64,000 nt of DNA from Solenopsis invicta (lineage: Eukaryota > Arthropoda > Insecta > Hymenoptera > Formicidae): assembly GCF_016802725.1 (NCBI RefSeq), contig NC_052672.1:8089685-8153684 (forward strand), in the 5' to 3' direction. How positions within the stretch are numbered: the first letter of the stretch is position 1; each line of letters starts with the position of its first letter. Below, one piece after another: positions 35,760 to 49,500 of the stretch. Below the pieces are notes generated by a model. The model worked only from the letters and a program-made list of their open reading frames with translations. It was not told the DNA's origin and made no database searches. The translations under genes were made by a program, and so were the position numbers.

Positions 35760-36110
35760 GACATCTCTATCACTTTTCTTTGAGTGAGATAACCTCAAGT
35801 GGGGTCATAAGACTTCATGTTATCTGAGTCTGTTATCGCGAACTTCCTTTTCATCGGTTTTAGTCTAACATTACTGTTACGGAATCTTGGTAGTATGAAA
35901 ACGGACACAGTGCAAAACGTTTCTACACAAATTTAATGCTGTATTACTTCATTATTAAGCCGTGCAGTGTAAAATGCTGTCTTCGCATACATGAGTGTGA
36001 TTCGTATATACGTGTTTATGTCTTCGCATACATATGTAAACGTCTTATTAAACAAAACTGTTTCATTAGATTCAAATTGGCAATTAACTTTTTTAAATTA
36101 AAAAGTAATT
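35760..36110 (+). promoter_or_regulatory. Candidate promoter/5' leader of copy B
   Basis: Highly similar to 7370-7700. The TATA-like word is TATGAAA here (35894-35900) against TATAAAA in copy A, which could change promoter strength. Assignment rests on conservation and position. Confidence 0.35.
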
Positions 36111-36228
36111 AACTGAAAGTAATCTAAACTAATTAATTATATACAATAATTACATATGGTCTGTCATGTTGATCCATCTATTTTTATTTTAATAATCATT
36201 AATCTTACAAATATTTTAAACGTTGACA

Positions 36229-36742
36229 ATGAAAAAAATAGAGATAGACGTATTAATATTTCTTATCTTTGTGAGTCAAGTATTACTTATTTTCGGAAAA
36301 GTAGCTTTAATGCACAATTTATTATTCAAAAGTAATAAGAAATACATATGTGTCTCTGAAAATGATGGCAGTGCTCTTGTATGGAATTCTGATCGGCTTT
36401 ATAATTCTGTCTTCGGAAAGGGTAACATACTTACTTTTATTTTATTGGATAACTTTGCTCATAATCAATTTAATATAATTTCTAAAATATTTTTTAAAAA
36501 ATATATATTGCTTTGCTCATTGGGTTAAAAAAACATTTCGGTAAATATACAGATGAGGAGAGGCAGCCCCGATGACCTTGACCCTGGCATATGTTGTCAA
36601 GGTTATGACCCTGAGTAATGTCCAACAAGTTTTAGCCACCGCTTGCCCTTCGTTAAAAAGTTATAATCATAAAAAGTTTGTAAAAAATAAAAGTAATAAC
36701 TACATATGCCCACACCCACGCACGCACGCACGCACGCACCCA

Positions 36743-36786
<44 letters not shown>

Positions 36787-39700
36787 CACACACATACACA
36801 CACATGCATATAAAATAATAAACGCACATAATCTAATAACACTTTTCTTATTTTTGGAAACATAGTTTAAGAACGTAGTTTAAGAACGAACATAGAAGAT
36901 CTGTGATAATTTTAGATTTTTTTAAAATTCAGACTAAAGTTTCATACAGATTTCATAATAATTTCGGGGATACTGCCCCATGATTACAATAAGTATACCC
37001 ATTAGTTAAGAATTAAAGCATCGACCGATTTTTGTCTACAAAAGATGCTTTTTCGCCTACTGTATATCGCTTGCTTTGCGTCTAGTAACAACACAGACAA
37101 AGATATTGGGCGCTTGATGTTCTGAAAGTTGTTGAGATTTTTCACGCATCAAAAATTAAAAAAAAAAAAAATTTTTTTTCTCAAAAAAAAACAAAATGCA
37201 TTACAAAATTTTTTTTTAAATGGAAGATAATTATAAGTATTCAAAAACAATTTTTTTTCAGATTTTTTTATTCCTTCCATTTGATCTTTCAATTGTTTAA
37301 AAAATTGTTACAAAGTTTATTATTAAATGGATTGAGAAAAGAACGATATTTCTTAGAGCACTATCGGCGTGCAATATTTAAAAAACTTTTTGAGAGATTA
37401 TTGATCCGCTTTACGTAGAATAGCTCTTATAAGTATATCAAACATTTTTTTTTTTTTACATGTATATTAAAATTGTCATCAAAGTTAACGCTCAGTTTTT
37501 ATACTGCGTCAGAGTAACGAAGGCTTTTACTTTTTATTTATCGCACATTTTGTTTTGTTACAAAATATCTTTAGTACCACTTTTTCGATTTTCGTATTGG
37601 AAAATTCTTTTCTTTTCAGTTTTTAACAATTGATTCTAAAAAATTAATCAAATTTGTTGCATTACAACTTAAATTCTAAGCAGTAGAAAAAAATGCTAGA
37701 TCAAAAATATCCGAGTGTGAGTAAATACAACTTTTGAAATGCGGTCATTAAAACGTGGGCATTGAGTGATAATATGTAGGATAAAGTCGCCCATTAAGGG
37801 ATAGGTTCCTAATATAAAATAGTGAGGTTTCTGCTACATGAATAAACGCATATGGTTGGTACAATCGTAAACATATAACTCTTGTAATGAAATAAATTTA
37901 GTAGAAAATTTATTATCAGATCATGCATGCAGTTGTTGAAAAAAATTTTTTTGCAATTGGACGTTAAGATGAGTCTTTAAACATTGTTTATTATAAAATA
38001 TACAAATACGTAGTAATAAATTCTGCATGCAGTGATAGAAGAAAGTCATATTAATAGAAAAATACTATGATTTGCTTAATTATGATTTGCTTAATTATGA
38101 ATATTAGATCTGATAATAGGGATACCGTAAATCGTGAAACTCATAATGAAACACTTAAAAATCCTTATTTATTATTGCATATTCTGACTTCCCCAAATGC
38201 AATAATAAAGTTTTCATTGAAAACTTTCGAATTATGACGCTTGAAAGTTGTGGCTTTCAGCATTAGTACTGGATTTTTAAAATATTTTAAATAGAATAGA
38301 TTTTGGAGAAAAATGTTACGTACAAAAGTTTTTGAGTATCAAAAGAGCTACTTTATTGGTCAACTAGATTTCTTGAGTCTGGAGTCAAAATTTGAACTTA
38401 TTAAGATCCAAGTCGATAAAACCCATCTCGTGTAAAAAAACCTTTGTGTCTCATATCAAAAACCCTTTTTTGAATTAAAAAAATCAGAAATTTTGATAAA
38501 AAATTTTATATACAATAAAAAATAACTATTACCGCTTGCTAACTTTTGACGATAAAACTTAAATATATTTACTATAATTTGGATATAAAAATAGGAGGTA
38601 ATGGTATAAATTAAAGAAATTATAAGCAATTAAAAAATATTATCTTATAATAGGCAACTTTACCTTACTAAATAAACTTAATCATAAATTATTTGATATT
38701 ATATTACATTTATAATTAGCAATTTTTTTATTATCATTCAATATTTCAGAAATCAATACTGATGAGTTTAATGGATTTAAAAAGAATGAGATAATGTGTG
38801 AGATGAATGCAAATGAAGGATGCTTGGAGTCATGGTTTAAACAAGACTGGAAACTTACAAATTCCTTATTAACACCTATGGGTCCAGTATTTGATCAACG
38901 ATGGGAAGGTAAAAGCCTCGCAGGCAGAATATTCAGATATATGTAGAATTTATTTAATGTTGTAAACAAAATATACTTTTACGGTAACTACAAAAAAACA
39001 TTATAAATTTTTAGAATTTGAACAGTATGAAAGTTATAACGAAGATGAATTCTTAGAAGTTCTTAGAACTAACTTTAGTAACGAAGTAAAGCTTTCTTTT
39101 TCGATTCGTGGGTCTTACGACGTTAATGATATATTAATTTGCAACGGCGAAGACATTTACAGAGATTCTTGCTACTGGATCATATTAAATATTGAAGACT
39201 ATACACAATCTGAAATTCGAAAATGTGTAACAGAAGTACCCGGATTCAATAAATCTAATCCTGAGATAGATTCAAAATGTTATAAACCAAAATCAGTCAA
39301 GGTAAATAAATTACATAATATTTTTGATGCTTAAAACTATCTAATTCTCAATTTAGTACTGTAAAAATGTTTTTTGAAGCATTTATTAAAATTAAAAATA
39401 CATCAATTTAAAAACTTTCTGTCATATTTAATCATTATTCTAACAAGGGAACATCATAGTGTTACGTTGCAATTTTAATAAACATTGGATATGTAAAAAT
39501 ATAAATAAAAATAAGATATACGTTTTTTTTTTATAAATACTGAGTCGCTCATTAAAGTTCTACAGACTCTCATTAAAGTTCAGCAGACTTCATTGATTGG
39601 CTGTTGCTCGACGCTTACCGCTTGCTGCGTGCAGTGTGCACTAGGCATAAGGTGATATTGGATTCCGTACGCCAATTTACATATAAAATTCCCGAAGAAT

Positions 39701-42674
39701 TTCTTTTATATTAAAGTTTCTCATTCTCATAGACTCATTCTAAAAGCACAGCATTCTGTTGTGTGTTCTTTGTTGTAATTTCCAAGGTGCCAACTGCTTA
39801 TTTTGTACGTCTCAAATTTCTATGCGTAGCAAATATTGACTAACATAACTACACCCAGAGAAAAGTTTTTTCCAGTCAAAAAATATTTGTTTGACTCAAA
39901 GATATTCGTGCATTGCTATACGGTTAAAGAAAAATTTCTTTGGTCTAAAGAAATTTTTTGATTGCTCTTTTTATTAAAATTGAAGAAACAGTTTTGTTGT
40001 GCAACGCAATTTTTTTTAAACAAAAGAAATATATTTTTAAAACCAGAACAACTAAATTATTTTTTACATTTCTGTCAACAGTTTCTTTGAATTAAATATT
40101 AATTATTTGTTTGAATTAAACAAATAATTTATTTACTTTTATAAAGGCTAATAACGTCATTTCATGAAATCAAATAAATTTTTATTTTCCGCAAAGGTAT
40201 TTTCATTTCAACTTAAAAAAATCATGTTAAAGAAACGATTTTGTCGATTTAAACATAACTTTCCTTTGGGTGTAATTTTTCTTCGTTTTTCATATGAAAT
40301 TGTAGCCACCATCCTTCATTATTGTCTATATTTTTATTCTGTAAGAGAATTTTTCAATCCGTGTCTTCAATAATAAAATTTGTCAATTCACGTATATAGA
40401 TGACACCAGAATCGCCTTAAGTTGACAGATAAAAAAGGATTACAAAGATTTGGATATTTCAGTTTGGAACAAACACAGATTTCGAACTGCCTCGGAAAAG
40501 CTTATATTAAATTCCTATCATCAAAGTTGGACGTCTAAAAATTAGATGTTTAAAGTTTAGACATCTAAAATTTAAACTTCTTTAAAATTTTTTTATTAAA
40601 GAAAGAATTGAGGTTTTAACAATAATAATAAATTTTAAGGCGACACAATTCTTATCATACCAGTTCGTTAGCCATAGAATATATTCTACCAATCACTTTA
40701 AAAGTAGAAATTTATAGGGTATATAGAACGAACATAATTAAAAATTTACCGAAGAGAAAAAATGATAAGATAACAGCAGGGTCGTGAAATACTAAAACTA
40801 GTAACTAATACTAATAGTATACTGATAACTAATGTCAAAATAAACACTCTAGATTATAAAAATCACAAATTAATGATCCTTTGTATATTATATACACTAA
40901 TAAGTGCCAAACGGTTTAAAAACTATATTTTATTTGAAAAAGTTTTCTTTAATAATTGCTTTGCTGCTAATACACATTATGCAATGTTCATTAGGAGAAT
41001 ACAAAATGCAAGAACAGTTTTACGTTTGTAATTCAAATGGCTCATGATTATGTCACAACTTCTCTCTCTCTTTCTAAATGACAACTTTATGTAACAAAAT
41101 TAGACACACATTATGCAGCACACATCAAATTCAATTACAGTATATTTAAGAATCATATTCAAGCTTTTGAGTTAGTTAAAATTAATGTTTAATATCTTTT
41201 TGAAAATTATGGGTACAAAAAGTACACTTATAAAAATTACTACTACCTGCAAAATTGAAATTCAGTTTTTATAGAAACACTGATGTACAGTAACCATCGA
41301 ACAATGTGTAACTGTGAGAAAGTAATTTTAACAGAAGCTTTTATAATTTAACACAAATTATACAAGATATTAAGCTATTGCACTACCTCTCACGTACCTC
41401 ACAAACCCTTTTGTCTACTATTTAAAAAAATATGTTTTTTTATTTACGTTTGACGATACTCGCTACAGTTTCAATGATATTCGGTTAGAAAGAAAAAAAT
41501 CTATTTCTTCAAAGGAATATTTCATTATCTTATGTGCGACTAAGCACTTACAAAAAAATTTGTGTCTCTTGTTTTTATTTATAATCGAAAAGGAACACTT
41601 GGTTATGTTCTCTTGAACAGAAACTTTAAAAATCAAAATTCGCAATAATTATTGCGAAATATTTATGCCCCCCCCCGCACCTAAAATTATTGTATAATTA
41701 ATACAGAACTCAACGTTTGCATATAACTTGACGTTTAAATATAAATGGCTAACGTTTGTTATTACATGGAACTTTAACATGGAAAAAGTAATTCTTTATG
41801 ACACTGATAAGATCATTTTGAGAAATAAAGACAAAAAAAGCCAATTACACTCAGACAATAATTATTATGTGTTCATTAGAAATAATGTTTTGAACGGGGT
41901 ACAATTGCGACTTCATATATGTAAGTACAAACAATTTGATAAAAAGTTTCTGTTAATCAAAAGATAAATTTATATTAAATACTAAAAGCGTAAGAAAAAA
42001 ATAATTTTATTCAAAAATATTTGTGTGTCTAGATAACTTTTTGCATACGACTGTTGAGAATGCAACTTTAACGAGTCCAGTTTTTCAAGTTTATGATAAA
42101 GTGATATGTGTACAACTATTAGTTGGCCTTTGCTTTGAATGCGATGCACAAATAATGTTGCGTGATTCCACGAACAATGCAGTATTAGCAATGGAAATAG
42201 TAAAAGGCTCAACAAAAAAACCGGACCATAACTTACCTATGTGGCAATCGGTCACTATCAAGAATAATTCGATTAACTATATTAATTACAGGGTGATCAT
42301 TCAATTAATTCCTAAACTCAGTAATCGTAACTTCAATCCGCTATGGGCAATAGCAAATGTTCGCCAGTGTCCTCTAAATGGTACGAATCTTGTATGTCTT
42401 ATTATGTTTAAAATCTCCTTAAGAAGTTATAAATCAAGTACTTTAGACATGCATCCAATAATTGTAACAGTTTTCCAGTAAATTAATTTTTTTATATGTT
42501 TAATCATAATACACGTGTATTGATTATTTTTAGAAACCTTGAGGAAAAATGTTATAACTTTTAAAAATTATGACGAATTTGTCGAGGAGCAAAACGTGAT
42601 GTGTCAAAAATTATTTTATAATGAACATGCTGTCGTGAGTTCTACATCATACATGAAATCAGATATAAATCTTG
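36229..42674 (+). CDS. Copy B exons 1-6: signal peptide, Methyltransf_FA-like and MAM-like domains
   Basis: Exons 36229-36421, 38750-38908, 39015-39301, 41707-41920, 42033-42380, 42534-42674. Exon 4 is six codons longer than in copy A: after NSTFAY it has an added NLTFKY segment. Exon 5 is the same length as in copy A, with 13 amino-acid-changing and about 9 silent differences. Exon 6 is nucleotide-identical to copy A. Confidence 0.75.
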
Positions 42675-43469
42675 GTAACTACTAGTATATATAATTGTTA
42701 CTACATAATCAATATTACATAATCAATATTTATAATACCTCATATTTATTCAAAAAGTTAATTGAATAATTAGAAAAATAGAAATAAAAAAATTATTTTG
42801 AAATAGAAAATAATTTTCCCAGATGCGTCATACTGTCCTCCAGGAAAAATTGGACCAAAGTGCTTAGTTTCCTGTGAATCTGATCTGTATAACTTCGATT
42901 GCAGAGGAACTCAAATTTGTTATGAAGATGGTTGCACGTGTGATGCAGGTTTTTCAGGAACATATTGTTCGGACTGTAATTCATAATACCAATTACATAA
43001 TACCAATTACATATCGTACTTATTTACAAAATGTTTACCTGTAATTAATAAATTAAAATTTTAGCTTGTGATTCAAATACATACGATTATAACTGCAGAA
43101 AAACATGTGGCTCATGTCTCTATAACGAAACGTTATATAATAATCGGTGTGATACAAGAACTGGAATATGCAGTAACGGATGTAATAATACTAATACAGA
43201 ATTTTACATTCCACCTTTATGTCAAACAAGTAACGATCTTTTATGTGATGCACATTGCTGATGCTGTTTTTATATTGTACTTTCTAAATATCTATCATTG
43301 GTTAAATACAAATAACAAATATGTCGATCATTTCATAGGTATCGAGAAGCCAAATGCACCTACACTCATCTCAATAAACGAAACAACTATTTGGGCCAAT
43401 GTTTCTGTAACATGGAAAGGCGAATACGAAGAAATATCGATTCTTTACTGTTTTGTCATTCAAGTAACT

Positions 43470-43514
<45 letters not shown>

Positions 43515-46500
43515 TTAAAATATTATCTTTATAATATTATTTAAAGTTATAATAAGAATTATTAAGTTATGATTTATTTAAAGTTAAAATTAGTTAGATA
43601 AAGGAAAGACAGATCAAAAATCGAAATTGATTAAAATAAAAAATAATTTGGGAATTTAGGACTGATAAAAATGTCAAATAAAACATTGTCAAGCCTGTGA
43701 CAGTCACAGCGATTCTTTATATTCGTATTCATAAAGTTGCGTTCAGCAAAAAAAGCAACTTTGCTACTATTATAAAATTCATTAATATGATTGGTTTTTG
43801 CTCTAAGTTTTTACCGGCTCTAAATGTATAAACTAATCATGTTAAAAAATTTTACAGCAATCACAAAGCTGCTTTTACTGCTTATTGCAACCATAGTCTT
43901 TCCTTGAGAAACAAGGATTTTTTGTCTCTGTTCAGGCCTGAATTGTGCCGGTGAGTTATTGAGAAAAGCTCGATAGGCTTTAAATAAGGCTGCATGGGCC
44001 GGCATAAGCTTAAGAACATTCACAGATCAGTCATTGCAGGTCGACGAAAAGCAAAATGGGAATCGGATATGTTCGGCCACAAACTTGATAAAATTCCATA
44101 TTTTTTAGAAAAAGTTTGGGTCAGTTCTAGAAACTGATATTTTCCGATAAAAACTAATCTTCTTTTTATGAAAAACGATAGAGTAGAAAATCGATATTTT
44201 TTAAATATTTTTTATTTATGTTAATTTTTTTACTTTTCAGTTTTACTGCATTACTAAGAATACAGTACTGGAAATTTATTTTTAAAAGTAATGACATTTT
44301 TTTATTCATTGGTTTAATTAAATTAAATTTTAATAATACATATTATTGAGCCGATCTGATACAAACATCAGGCCAAAGATATCTCCCTGTCTCTGTCTGT
44401 TGCGTCTTGTGTACGGTAAAACATAATACGCGAAATAAAGACAAGAACAAAAATACTTATTTCTCAAGGAAGAACTACATATATATACGAATATTAGTTC
44501 TGTACAATAATGTTTACTCTCTTCAATTCTCTCTTCTCTTCAAAAGAGAATTTTTTAACTTTTGTAAAGTTGGCCACTTTTTTCAAAATTTGAAAAAAAA
44601 TAAATACAGTTACGGTTACCCCTTGAAAAGTTCTAGAGTTTTCGATCGATTAAAAAGAATTCCGTTGATTAATGCAATAAAAACACCATTTGGAAAAACG
44701 GGATCGAGGGAGGGGAGCAACTTCACAATTTTGCAACTTCAGAGGGCTATAACTTCTTCGTTGTCAACTTTAGCACATTAGTTCATTAAAGATAATCAAT
44801 GGAACTTTTTGGGTGGCTATCAGAATGGCCTAAAGAAATTGCAAAAATTCCCAAAAAAATTTTTCGAAGAATTTTTATTCTCTATTTTTTGAAAATTTGG
44901 TGTGCTGCCATGAATTCTGGTAGCCCCTCGAAGAGTTCTAACGATTATCCTTAATAACTGAAGCGCTAAAGTCGAAAACAATAGTTCTAGCGCTGTGAAT
45001 ATTCGAAGAAAGAAATTTTCAAAGTCCATATTGGAAAATTTTTTTGCGGATATCATCAATATCTTCCGAGTTTTGGTAGTTTCTCAAAAGAGTTCTATCG
45101 ATTATCTTTATTAATAAAGTGTCTTTATTAATAAAGCTCCAGTTGAAAACAAAAAATTATTTTTAATTTGCATAATTATTTAGTTGCCACCCCACCCCTC
45201 TCCCGGTTTCGTCAAATGGTGTTTTTATCGCTTTAATCGACGGAACTCTTTTTTTTAATCGATAGAGAACTCTAAAACTGTTCGGAGAACAATCGGAACT
45301 GTGCTTATTTTTTTCAAATTTTGTAAAAGGGGAGCCTACTTCACAGAAGTAATATTTTAATGTTAACATTACGTATTCCCATTTAATAAATGTGTTTGTG
45401 ACCGATGAATATGCGGGACACACAGTTCAAATAAGGAGATTATAAAAATTATCATTCAGCACTAAGAACCGCTATGACTGACATAGGTCTTTTAACCTAA
45501 AGTTTAAAAAATGATTTATTATTACGTATAATCAAATTAATACGGTACGTTTCAACTTTACTTAATTATCATCCGCTGATGAACCGAAAAGTAGATACAT
45601 AAACTTCAAAAACCCAAAAACAGTAAAATATCGGAATAAATAAACAAAGTTATATAAGTTGCTAATAACACTAGACATAAATTATATTGGGCAATAAAAT
45701 TTTATGATTTCTATGTATAATCGTAAATGTGAAAATCATTTCCGACGTATTTTTGCCCACTGAATACGAAGACATCGACTAAACTTCGCTATAACATCAA
45801 AATTTTAAGAGAAACGACAATTTTGAGAGTTGTACTTGGTCTCATAATGCCATTTTTCCTAGGCGATAACCAGAAAATAGATGTAAACCTGATTTCTAGA
45901 CTTTTCTGGACTTCACTGGACAACATAGACTTCATCGGAATTTATTATGTTTTATAATATAAAAAATTTTTCTTAAAAATAGATAATCAAAAATTTTAAT
46001 TATATTATTTTTTTTTATATTTTACATAATTTTATCTTTGCAAAACGGTGCAATCAAAATTTTTGATGACGTTTTTTAGAGACAGCATTGTATGATCTCT
46101 GACAATTGATTTCAATCAAAAATTCATTACAAGAACTAAAAACTTCAAGTAGCCACGATAGAATTCATTGGATTTCATCGGACTTCACCAGACTTCACCT
46201 CAACATTATGATGTAATCTTCGAACAACAAAAAATCACGCACGATTTATATAAAAAAAACGTGTTCAGTCAATTTGCTTGAATATTTATATGTGTAGTTT
46301 TATATGTTGCATTCCCAATGAAAAATCTCAATTTTTAGATCATTTCTGTCTAGTTTCGGAATTAAAAATATTTGAAGGTCTCTTTCATGACATCGGTTCA
46401 TATGTATATCTACACTAATTTAAACTTGTATGCTTGCTCATATACAAGATATAAAAAAATGTTTGAGAAGTACCAATACCTTTTAATTAGGGAATTACCG

Positions 46501-49500
46501 ATACTCTTACATTATATCTTTTATTTTCTTGTAGTCGATTTCGAGAACTTTTTAAAACACTATAAATAAATTTATTTTCGTTAAGTACTTTCCGAGTTAT
46601 GATGCTTAAAAGTTACAGTATACTGTAGCTTATAAGCCTCACAACTCGGAAAGTACTAAAATAAACTTAACTAAAATAAACTTATTTTTAGGGTTTTGGA
46701 AAGCTCTTGACACCAGCTATTAAAATCTTGGAATCAAAAATAGGGTATTCCATTTAAAAAAGTTAATATGATTTTGATGTGACCTTGACGACGCCATCCA
46801 AGGTCAAACTGATAAAATCCGTAAATAACTTTCATGATCCTATATAACCTCTCTAAATTTTAATTTTCTATCTAAATTCGTTCAGAAGGAAGGAGGATGT
46901 ACCCGGACTTGTATCGCACCCTGTATGTAAATTGGTACGTATGAATGTCCGAGCGCGCAGACACACGCAAACGCGCGCGCAGGCTCATGCAAACGCGCGC
47001 GCAGTAGAAAGGGTTTGGAGTCAATAAATACTACGTGAATGACAAACCATAAGCTCTTTATCTTTGCTGGCACAAACATATGCCCGCGTGTGCACACGCA
47101 GTCATTCACGAAAATTTATACGTACAGTATACATATATAAGCAAGCATACAAGCTCAAACTAGTGTAGAAATATGAGCCGACGTCATGAAAAAGACCTTC
47201 AAATATTTTTAATTTTGAAACTAAACAGAAATGTTCTAAAAATTTTTTCATTAAAAATGCAAGTACTACAACATATAAAAAATTCAAGCAAATCGACCGA
47301 ACACGTTTTTTTTATAAATCGTGCATGGTCCTTTGTGTTCAGCAGACAAAAGTATTCTATTCACACTTAAAATATCTATTCACCAAAAATACCTACCTCT
47401 ATTAAGCTGGACCCCCCACCAGCGAAAATCAAGTTTGCACTAGGTCAAAAATTTAGTGCTATTTATGTGCTAATTTGTTCCTCTAGTCCGGATTTTTTTG
47501 CTCAAGCCGTTTAGCAACATTTAAAAAAAATGGGGGGGGGGGCCAGCTTAATTGCAAGCTGGACCCCCCCATAAAAAAAATGTATATACTATATATATAA
47601 AATATATATATAGTAGCCCCTAGGCAAAAATAAGCACGCTAGAATTTGTTGCTAATTTGTTGCTCTCATATAAGACCAAAATAAATATAAAATTGTTTCA
47701 TAAATATCATTATGCGTGGAGCTCGCGCGCCGCGCTCTATCATCCGTCACCTTATCTCGAAATAATTTGCTGCTTGTATAGTATTATATTAAATGATAAT
47801 AAGAAATCCTACTACTAAAATAAATGCAACTTCGGAATTAGTTGCTAATTATAACTTGTAAAAAATATATTTGTTTATGCGAGGCGCGTGCTTTCCACGC
47901 ACAAAGTAATTATTTTCAACAAGTTACAGCTAGCAATAAAATCTTAATCTTATACCAAAATGATCGTTAGACATCCTACTACTAAAAAAAATAGATTTTG
48001 GATTTAGTTACTAATTATAACTTGTAAAAAATATATTCGTTTATGCGAGGCGCGTGCTTTCCACGCACAAAGTAATTATTTTCAACGAATTGAAGCGAGC
48101 AAAAAAATCAAAATTATATACTAAATGATCGTTAGACATCCTACTACTAAAAGAAATAGGTTTTGGATTTAGTTACTAATTATAACTTGTAAAAAATATA
48201 TTTGTTTGTGCGAGGCGCGTGCTTTCCACGCACAAAGTAATTATTTTCAACAAGTTACAGCTAGCAATAAAATCTTAATCTTATACCAAAATGATCGTTA
48301 GACATCCTACTACTAAAAAAATAGATTTTGGATTTTGTTACTAATTATAACTTGTAAAAAATATATTTGTTTATGTGAGGCGCGTGCTTTCCACGCACAA
48401 AGTAATTATTTTCAACAAGTTACAGCTAGCAATAAAATCTTAATCTTATACCAAAATGATCGTTAGACATGTTACTACTAAAAAAAATAGATTTTGGATT
48501 TAGTTACTAATTATAACTTGTAAAAAATATATTCGTTTATGCGAGGCGCGTGATTTCCACGCACAAAATAATTATTTTCAACGAATTGAAGCAAGCAAAA
48601 AAATCAAAATTATATACTAAATGATCGTTAGACATCCTACTACTAAAAGAAATAGGTTTTGGATTTAGTTACTAATTATAACTTGTAAAAAATATATTTG
48701 TTTGTGCGAGACGCCTGCTTTCCACGCACAAAGTAATTATTTTCAACAAGTTACAGCTAGCAATAAAATCTTAATCTTATACCAAAATGATCGTTAGACA
48801 TCCTACTACTAAAAAAAATAGGTTTTGGATTTAGTTACTAATTATAACTTGTAAAAAATATATTTGTTTATGCGAGGCGCGTGCTTTCCACGCACAAAGT
48901 AATTATTTTCAACAAGTTACAGCTAGCAATAAAATCTTAATCTTATACCAAAATGATTGTTAGACATCCTACTACTAAAAAAAAATAGATTTTGGATTTA
49001 GTTACTAATTATAGCTTGTAAAAAATATATTTGTTTATGCGAGGCGCGCGCTTTCCACGCACAAAGTAATTATTTTCAACGAATTGAAGCGAGCAAAAAA
49101 GTCTAAATCATATACTAAATGATCGTTAGACATCCTACTACTAAAAGAAATAGGTTTTGGATTTAGTTAGTAATTATAATTTCTAAAAAATATATTCGTT
49201 TATGCATTGTCAATCGATCTAGATGGGTCGGAAAAATCGGGTAAAGCTAAACAAACCATAAACATTGAAAAAAAAAGCAAAACAAGCAACGGCGCTGCGC
49301 ACCGGGCCTTACGGCTACGTGGCAACGTACGACACGACAAGTCGCCGCGCAACACGGAACAATAGGAACGCAAATAACAAAAAAAAAAAAAAGTAAATAA
49401 ACCGTGCCTTGACTACATCTACGAAGACTCCTTAAATAGTGTTAGTACCGTATTCACAAATAAAATTTACTGACAAGTTTGCGATAAATATTACAACACG

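Noticed and set aside
36572..36865. Thr-His-Ala-Arg-rich open frames
   Set aside because: Same reason: they read through the microsatellite in intron 1 of copy B.
43820..44023. 67-codon reverse frame in copy B intron 9
   Set aside because: No counterpart in copy A and no recognisable domain; treated as chance.
48001..49205. Regularly spaced 165-base repeats considered as a CRISPR array or centromeric satellite
   Set aside because: Units are head-to-tail without spacers, lie inside a transposon with a clean 9-bp duplication, and the host is a eukaryote.
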